Assembly: GCA_026394505.1 (NCBI GenBank)
Contig: JAPKYC010000169.1
Span: 1-33,554 of the forward strand
Length of the DNA: 33,554 nt
Direction: 5' to 3'
From: Methanothrix sp.
GTDB lineage: Archaea > Halobacteriota > Methanosarcinia > Methanotrichales > Methanotrichaceae
This document shows positions 29,211 to 33,554 of the stretch, in pieces; position 1 is the stretch's first letter; every line of letters starts with the position of its first letter. The position numbers and the translations under genes were made by a program. The notes under the pieces were generated by a model that was not told the DNA's origin, did not search any database, and saw only the letters and a list, made by a program, of their open reading frames with translations.

Positions 29211-31136
29211 TCAGAATTTTTGAGAATCCAATGCATCCAGGTTAGCCTTCGCTTTTTTTGTGAGCGGGTGGTCGTCCCCCAGGAATTTCTGCAATATTCT
29301 GATTGATCGCTCGTAGCATCTTTTTGCGCCCGCCAGATCACCCAGATCTTGCAGCACTGCGCCCAGGTTGTTGACATCTCTGGCCACGCTGGGGTGCTCC
29401 TGCCCAAAGGCCTTCTCGTCGATGGCGAGAGCCCTCTCGAAGCAGCTCTTGGCTTCATCGAAATCTGCGAAATGACGCTGATAGCTGCCAGCATTATTCA
29501 GAATCTCTGCAATAATCTCCGATGCTACGCCATGCACCTCAGCGTATCCGGCGCAGGCCAGAGCATGAAGCAACAAAGGCGCGCACTCTTCCCAGCTTTT
29601 CTGGCTATTTTCATCAAATTGGAATGCACCATTCAGCATATCCAGGGAAGCTGCTGACCACTTCTTTAGCTCATCCTTTGCCAGCCAACTTCGCACCACC
29701 ACCTGCACAAGTTGGTGCATGGAAAAGTTATCTCCAACTCCCGTGATCAGCGAGTAGCGCCTCAGCTCCGCCATGGCAGAATCAAGCTCCAGCTCGTCCG
29801 CTGCTGCCGAGGCTAAGGGCTCTGGAAAATGCTCTGCACCTGCGGCGATCATTGATCGTGGAATATCATCGGGTGCAAGAAACGAGCAAAGGACGAGGAG
29901 ATCAGCGCCTGCCGGAGACTTCGTTCTCACAGCCTGAAAAGAGATGTTCCAGGTTGTGGCAACGGTATCAAGATAATCAGTCGGCTTGCCGCGTTTGAGA
30001 ATCTCCGCTCTGTTTTTGCGAAATCGTGCCAGATAATCTGATAGTTTTATTCCGCTCTCTTTGATGTAAGCTCCTGCCTGCTCCAATGCCAAGGGCAGTC
30101 TTCCGGTCTCCGTGGCCAGGGCTTGTGCTGAGGAGTGATCATCCTGATTGGTTCGCCTGCGAATGAAGTCAACTGCTTCGGTAGGCTCGAAAACATCAAC
30201 CGGCAGCAAGCTGGCTAAGCTTCCCCAATTGGGATTGCGAGAGGTGATGAGCACATGGCCGCCGCCTCCCTGGGGCAGAAACCTATTCAGGGCATCCGGA
30301 TCCTGGGCATTATCAAAGATCAGCAGCCATTTCCGATTCTGCCCCAGCCAGCCCTTCACAGCATTCACAACCTGGTCTGGAGAATCCATTTTGGGCAGAC
30401 CCAGGGCTGCTGCCAGGCCGGCATAATCCATGGTTATGCTTGCAGGCTCTTCAGCGCGCACCCACCAGATCAGATCATAATCAGCCTGGTAGCGGTAAGC
30501 GAACTCCCGGGCCAGTGTTGTCTTGCCCTTCCCACCTAAGCCGGTGAGAGCCTGTAGCCATGAAGCAGTCTGACCGGAATTCAGAACGGCGTGAAGATCA
30601 TTCAGCATTTGCTCGCGGCCTGTGAAGTTGGGGTTGCGCAGGTGCGGCACATTCCAGATGGGCGGAAGAGCACCGGGAAAGCGCGGCCCTTGCATCTCTG
30701 CGTGGGTGCTGGGAAAGCCGGGCTGAGAGCTGGGCTTCAGACGCTTGCCCCCAGCGACTGCCAGTATTTTTTTTCTTGCCGCATCTTCATCAAGGCCCAC
30801 CAGATCGAGGTAATTGATTGCAGCCAAAAGGCCGTCTGGCTGGCAATCCTGGACTCGTATTAATAATAATTTTCTCTTCTCGCCAGTTGGATCTCTAACA
30901 AGGGCGGCCGCGAACTCCTGTTGAGCGAACATCGATGCCAGAAAATTGGGGGACAAAACTCCAATGGTCCGCTCAGCGGCTTTGGCTGCCTCATGCATCT
31001 CCAGCACGAAATTACAGCCGGGCAGGAAATCCCAGCACTGGATTACTACAGAGTGGCCTGCCTCCTCAAGCTGCCATGCGATCCATTCCGCCCACTGGCG
31101 ATCAGCTTTGTTGTAGCTGATGAAAAAATCTTTCAT
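29211..31136 (-). CDS. TIR-NB-ARC-TPR (NLR-like STAND) protein
   Basis: The 641-residue protein has three parts. A TIR domain (residues about 1-130) starts KDFFISYNKADRQWAEWIA and carries Glu74 in LSPNFLASMFAQQEF, the position of the NADase glutamate. An NB-ARC STAND ATPase (about 165-480) has the P-loop GLGGKGKTT (199-207), Walker B WLLIFDNAQD (Asp275), TSR sensor (298-300), GRLPLAL and an MHD-like FSMHQLV. A short tetratricopeptide tail (about 550-641) has DFDEAKSCFERALAIDEKA and DLAGAKRCYERSIRILQK. This is the layout of plant NLRs and of prokaryotic TIR-STAND antiphage proteins: a sensor activates an NAD-destroying TIR. All key residues look intact. Role in defence is inferred from family and neighbours. 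Confidence 0.9.
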   Translation of the reverse strand: MKDFFISYNKADRQWAEWIAWQLEEAGHSVVIQCWDFLPGCNFVLEMHEAAKAAERTIGVLSPNFLASMFAQQEFAAALVRDPTGEKRKLLLIRVQDCQPDGLLAAINYLDLVGLDEDAARKKILAVAGGKRLKPSSQPGFPSTHAEMQGPRFPGALPPIWNVPHLRNPNFTGREQMLNDLHAVLNSGQTASWLQALTGLGGKGKTTLAREFAYRYQADYDLIWWVRAEEPASITMDYAGLAAALGLPKMDSPDQVVNAVKGWLGQNRKWLLIFDNAQDPDALNRFLPQGGGGHVLITSRNPNWGSLASLLPVDVFEPTEAVDFIRRRTNQDDHSSAQALATETGRLPLALEQAGAYIKESGIKLSDYLARFRKNRAEILKRGKPTDYLDTVATTWNISFQAVRTKSPAGADLLVLCSFLAPDDIPRSMIAAGAEHFPEPLASAAADELELDSAMAELRRYSLITGVGDNFSMHQLVQVVVRSWLAKDELKKWSAASLDMLNGAFQFDENSQKSWEECAPLLLHALACAGYAEVHGVASEIIAEILNNAGSYQRHFADFDEAKSCFERALAIDEKAFGQEHPSVARDVNNLGAVLQDLGDLAGAKRCYERSIRILQKFLGDDHPLTKKAKANLDALDSQKF

Positions 31137-31161
31137 CTGGTCTCTGCAAGCAACTCTTGAA

Positions 31162-31170
31162 GATAAAACA
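31162..31170 (-). promoter_or_regulatory. TATA box of the TIR-NB-ARC gene
   Basis: On the minus strand TGTTTTATC lies about 26 bases before the ATG at 31136. With no ribosome binding site visible, the transcript is probably leaderless. Confidence 0.4.
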
Positions 31171-31452
31171 TTTGTGCAAGGTTGTCCTCGCTAATTGATA
31201 AACAATCATATTAGTATTATTACTATAATTAGAATGAACCAGGCCAAATAATTGCTATATTTCATATTGATCAAGCCACTTGAGACACAAAGTTCAAATA
31301 GTATTGCTGCAAATCATTGTTAAAAAAATTATTAAGAAATAAAGAATGGCAAGAGATCCGGATCTTCTTCAACCGTCTGAGGGGATGGATGCAGCTTTCC
31401 CGAATCCGACTTGAATCAATCGACTTGAATGAAGGGGGAGGATAAAACGTCA
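31171..31452. other. A+T-rich intergenic region
   Basis: This stretch separates the divergent TIR-NB-ARC gene and the small membrane protein gene. It is A+T-rich with oligo-A/T runs (31319-31345) and a GACTTGAAT repeat (31409-31417, 31424-31432 approximately). I see no gene or RNA in it. GGGGGAGGA (31434-31442) serves the next gene. Confidence 0.5.
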
Positions 31453-31908
31453 ATGTTGATACCTATCGGCATAGTCATGCTAAGCGGCGCTGTAGGCGGA
31501 ATTGTCAATGCACTGGTGAGCGACAACGGTTTTGTCAGGCCCAGCGAGGAGACGGCGGGCGATGTCACCATAATCCGCCCCGGCTTTGCCGGCAACGCGC
31601 TTCTGGGGGCAGTGGCCGCCTTCATCTCCTGGGGCCTTTACGGAGCCTTCAGCAGTGTGGCTGTCTGGGGTGCATCCTCCGGAATGGGAACGGAGGAGAT
31701 AACCGTCTCCATCTCATCCATTGCCGGAGCCGTCATGGTGGGAATTGGTGGAGCCCGTTGGCTAACCAACGAGGTGGACAAGAAGCTGCTCCGTACAGCA
31801 GCGGCCACGGCTGCCGCCTCCAAGGCGTCCTTTGACGATTCCCAGAAGATCGCCACGGCCACCCCGGCTCAGGCCTTCAATATCGCCAAGAAGATGTACA
31901 AAGAGTGA
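31453..31908 (+). CDS. Small integral membrane protein, unknown function
   Basis: The 151-residue protein has about three hydrophobic helices (MLIPIGIVMLSGAVGGIVNA; NALLGAVAAFISWGLYGAF; SSIAGAVMVGIGGARWL) and an Ala-rich C-terminal helix with charged residues (KKLLRTAAATAAASKASF). I do not recognise the family; the glycine-rich helices resemble small channel or holin-like proteins only in general character. ATG 31453 follows GGAGG by eleven bases; ATG 31429 lies before that site and is less likely. It precedes the rlmJ-like gene by 16 bases and may be co-transcribed with it. Confidence 0.65.
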   Translation: MLIPIGIVMLSGAVGGIVNALVSDNGFVRPSEETAGDVTIIRPGFAGNALLGAVAAFISWGLYGAFSSVAVWGASSGMGTEEITVSISSIAGAVMVGIGGARWLTNEVDKKLLRTAAATAAASKASFDDSQKIATATPAQAFNIAKKMYKE

Positions 31909-31924
31909 GAGACTATTGGCATGA

Positions 31925-32779
31925 ATGGGCCACTATGATCACAGAGTGCATGCGGGCAATGCTGGGGACGTCTGGAAGCATTTCCTACTGCTGGAGACGG
32001 CAGATTGCCTCCTCGACCCCGACGGCAGCCTGGTCTATGCAGAAAGCCATGTGGGACGCCCCCATTATGCCCTGAGAGCGCCCGGTGATTGGGAGGGCGG
32101 AATAGGCAAGATCTGGCCGCTTCCTCCTTCCCTCAGAAATTTTTGCTATTTTGATATCCTGGCTGATTTGAATCTCGAAAGCCCGTCTTTCGTCCCCTGT
32201 TCAGAACCGGTTTCGAAGCTGGTTTCTGGACCGGTTTCGGAATCGATTTCAGGACCTTCACTCTATCCTGGATCCACCCGCCTCATCTATGAACTGGCAA
32301 AGAAGAAGAGGGCAAATTTAGAGGCCGATGTTTGGGACAATGATTCGAATGTCGCAAGCTCTTGGGAGGGCTTCTCCCAAGCGGCAAAGTCCGCCGGATC
32401 TTTTCCGCCGGCTAAAATCATCTTTCACCAGGGAGACGGCTTTGCCGGAGTGCGATCCCAGCTTCGCAGATCTCCGCCAGGCCTCCTTTTCATCGATCCT
32501 CCTTACATTGATCCTGAAGATGTACGGCTCGCGGAGAAGCTGCTGCAAATAGCCGGAGAACGGGGATGGATTGTGCTCTGGTGGTATATGATGGACACGA
32601 AGACCGCGCCGAATGGCTTGCAGACATTCGAGCTGCAATTTGCCGAGGCGGGGCTTGAGGGCGGAAGATGGAAGGGTGCGATCGTGGCTTTGGCCGGCGA
32701 AGATCGCGAGCGATTTGACCATCTCATTAGCCACATGCAGCGACAAATAGAGAAATTTATCAGATTACTTAAGCGTTAA
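31925..32779 (+). CDS. rlmJ: 23S rRNA (adenine-N6)-methyltransferase, RlmJ family
   Basis: The 284-residue protein matches the RlmJ family, which methylates A2030 of 23S rRNA in E. coli. It has the N-terminal YDHRVHAGNAGDVWKHFLLL and the catalytic IDPPYIDPEDV (residues 190-200), plus the family phrase GRWKGAIVAL. The order (SAM region first, DPPY late) fits. A Ser/Pro-rich stretch of about 22 residues (90-112: EPVSKLVSGPVSESISGPS) lies before the usual PGS(T/P) segment and looks like an internally repeated insertion. Whether it modifies the same base in archaea is unknown. Confidence 0.82.
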   Translation: MGHYDHRVHAGNAGDVWKHFLLLETADCLLDPDGSLVYAESHVGRPHYALRAPGDWEGGIGKIWPLPPSLRNFCYFDILADLNLESPSFVPCSEPVSKLVSGPVSESISGPSLYPGSTRLIYELAKKKRANLEADVWDNDSNVASSWEGFSQAAKSAGSFPPAKIIFHQGDGFAGVRSQLRRSPPGLLFIDPPYIDPEDVRLAEKLLQIAGERGWIVLWWYMMDTKTAPNGLQTFELQFAEAGLEGGRWKGAIVALAGEDRERFDHLISHMQRQIEKFIRLLKR

Positions 32780-32823
32780 GTTTATCCGCTTTCTTGAGGA
32801 TTTATTCGCATAAGGGGTCTCAC

Positions 32824-33554
32824 TTGCGCAAAGTCTACCGGCTCGCTCTCTCATTGCTTCTTGTTATGCTGATTTACAGCCTCGCCTTCATGGCGCTGAT
32901 GAGATCTGAGGGCCAGCACCAGAATGTCAACCTTGCCACGGCCGTCTACTGGGTGGTGGTGACCATGACCACGCTGGGCTACGGTGATATCGTCTTTAGA
33001 AGCGGATTAGGGTATCTTTTTACTATCTTGGTCTCACTCTCCGGAATTGCCATTCTCTGGTCAGTGGTGGTTCCATTGGGCATAACTCCCAACCTGGAGC
33101 GCATGATCCGGGCCGCTCCCTCTTCCGCCCCGGAGAAGATGAACGACCATATAATTATTTCCGGATACAATCCCATTGTGGAGACTTTGGCTGAGAGATT
33201 TTCTCTGCTGAAGATACCCTTTTTGATCATAGAGCGCTCAGAGAGCGCAGCCAGAAGAATCTATAAGAATTATCCCGTGCTCTGGGGAGATCCTTCCCAG
33301 GCAGAGGTGCAACGAAGAGCGAGCATCAGCTCCGCCCGGCTCTTCATAGCCAACGAAAATGATGAACTGAATGCCGAGGTCATTTTAACATTGCGGGAGA
33401 TCTCGGATATCGAGATCATAGCTCTGGTAGACGATCTGACCAGATCCAGGTTCCTGAAGTATGCGGGAGCCTCCCGCATCATTTCGCCTAAAACCTTGCT
33501 CGGAACCTTCATCGCCCAGATCACCTCTCTGCCCATGAAAAATGTATTTCCGGG
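32824..33554 (+). CDS. Potassium channel with RCK (TrkA-N) domain (3' partial)
   Basis: The frame runs to the window edge; 243 residues are visible. A first transmembrane helix (LALSLLLVMLIYSLAFMAL) is followed by the pore helix and the K+ selectivity filter TTLGYGD (residues 49-55), a second helix (YLFTILVSLSGIAILW), then a cytosolic Rossmann-like RCK domain from about residue 97 (DHIIISGYNPIVETLAERF ... FLIIERS ... VLWGDPSQ). The nucleotide-binding glycine motif is altered (SGYNPIVE instead of GxGxxG). The layout is that of MthK-like ligand-gated channels. The start is TTG 32824, six bases after AAGGGG; no in-frame ATG fits before the first helix. Confidence 0.88.
   Translation, partial: MRKVYRLALSLLLVMLIYSLAFMALMRSEGQHQNVNLATAVYWVVVTMTTLGYGDIVFRSGLGYLFTILVSLSGIAILWSVVVPLGITPNLERMIRAAPSSAPEKMNDHIIISGYNPIVETLAERFSLLKIPFLIIERSESAARRIYKNYPVLWGDPSQAEVQRRASISSARLFIANENDELNAEVILTLREISDIEIIALVDDLTRSRFLKYAGASRIISPKTLLGTFIAQITSLPMKNVFP

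Overview
The window reads as chromosomal DNA of a methanogenic archaeon, most likely an acetate-using Methanosarcinales member such as Methanothrix (Methanosaeta). The genus is my inference. The supporting signs are a Methanosarcinales-type S-layer protein, archaeal 2-amino-3,7-dideoxy-heptulosonate synthase (aromatic amino acid route without DAHP), a Tfx-family regulator, a tRNA-Ser interrupted at position 37/38 by an intron with a perfect bulge-helix-bulge, TATA boxes about 22-30 bases before several probably leaderless starts, and frequent TTG starts with a Shine-Dalgarno sequence about 6 bases away.

Layout. (1) 1-2.6 kb: 3' part of an S-layer gene fused to a polytopic membrane segment and a DUF2135-like C-terminus. 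(2) 2.6-8.9 kb: tRNA-Ser(UGA) with intron, an adenosine-type deaminase, a surface protein, ADH synthase, a two-domain rhodanese-like protein lacking catalytic cysteines and a nucleotide-sugar epimerase. (3) 9.0-11.9 kb: a complete tungstate/molybdate-type ABC importer (tupABC) followed by tfx, which fits metal supply for formylmethanofuran dehydrogenase. (4) 12.0-12.5 kb: a decayed cas4-cas1 fusion with no CRISPR array. (5) 12.6-14.3 kb: pyrD-pyrK, the two subunits of type 1B dihydroorotate dehydrogenase. (6) 14.5-17.8 kb: a tandem segmental duplication of a fumarylacetoacetate-hydrolase-family gene plus an acylphosphatase-domain/coiled-coil gene; the second hydrolase copy has decayed and a third, shorter acylphosphatase copy follows. 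(7) 18.0-20.3 kb: a MsrB-MsrA fusion behind a C-terminally truncated SOUL protein, and a CMD-family protein.

(8) 20.4-31.1 kb: an accessory region rich in genome-defence genes: uvrC, an AIPR abortive-infection protein, a 44-residue ribbon-helix-helix-like protein, a type II restriction endonuclease and its N4-cytosine-type methyltransferase, a secreted protein with five cysteine/tryptophan repeats, feoB, and a TIR-NB-ARC-TPR (NLR-like) protein. The small ribbon-helix-helix gene and the methyltransferase gene each have a palindrome built on AACGTT upstream, suggesting shared control. (9) 31.4 kb to the right edge: a small membrane protein, an RlmJ-like rRNA methyltransferase and the 5' part of a potassium channel with an RCK domain.

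A dispersed intergenic element made of inverted CTCTGTG-rich arms occurs at five places, all in the first 14.5 kb. No complete insertion sequence, transposase, integrase or CRISPR array was seen.
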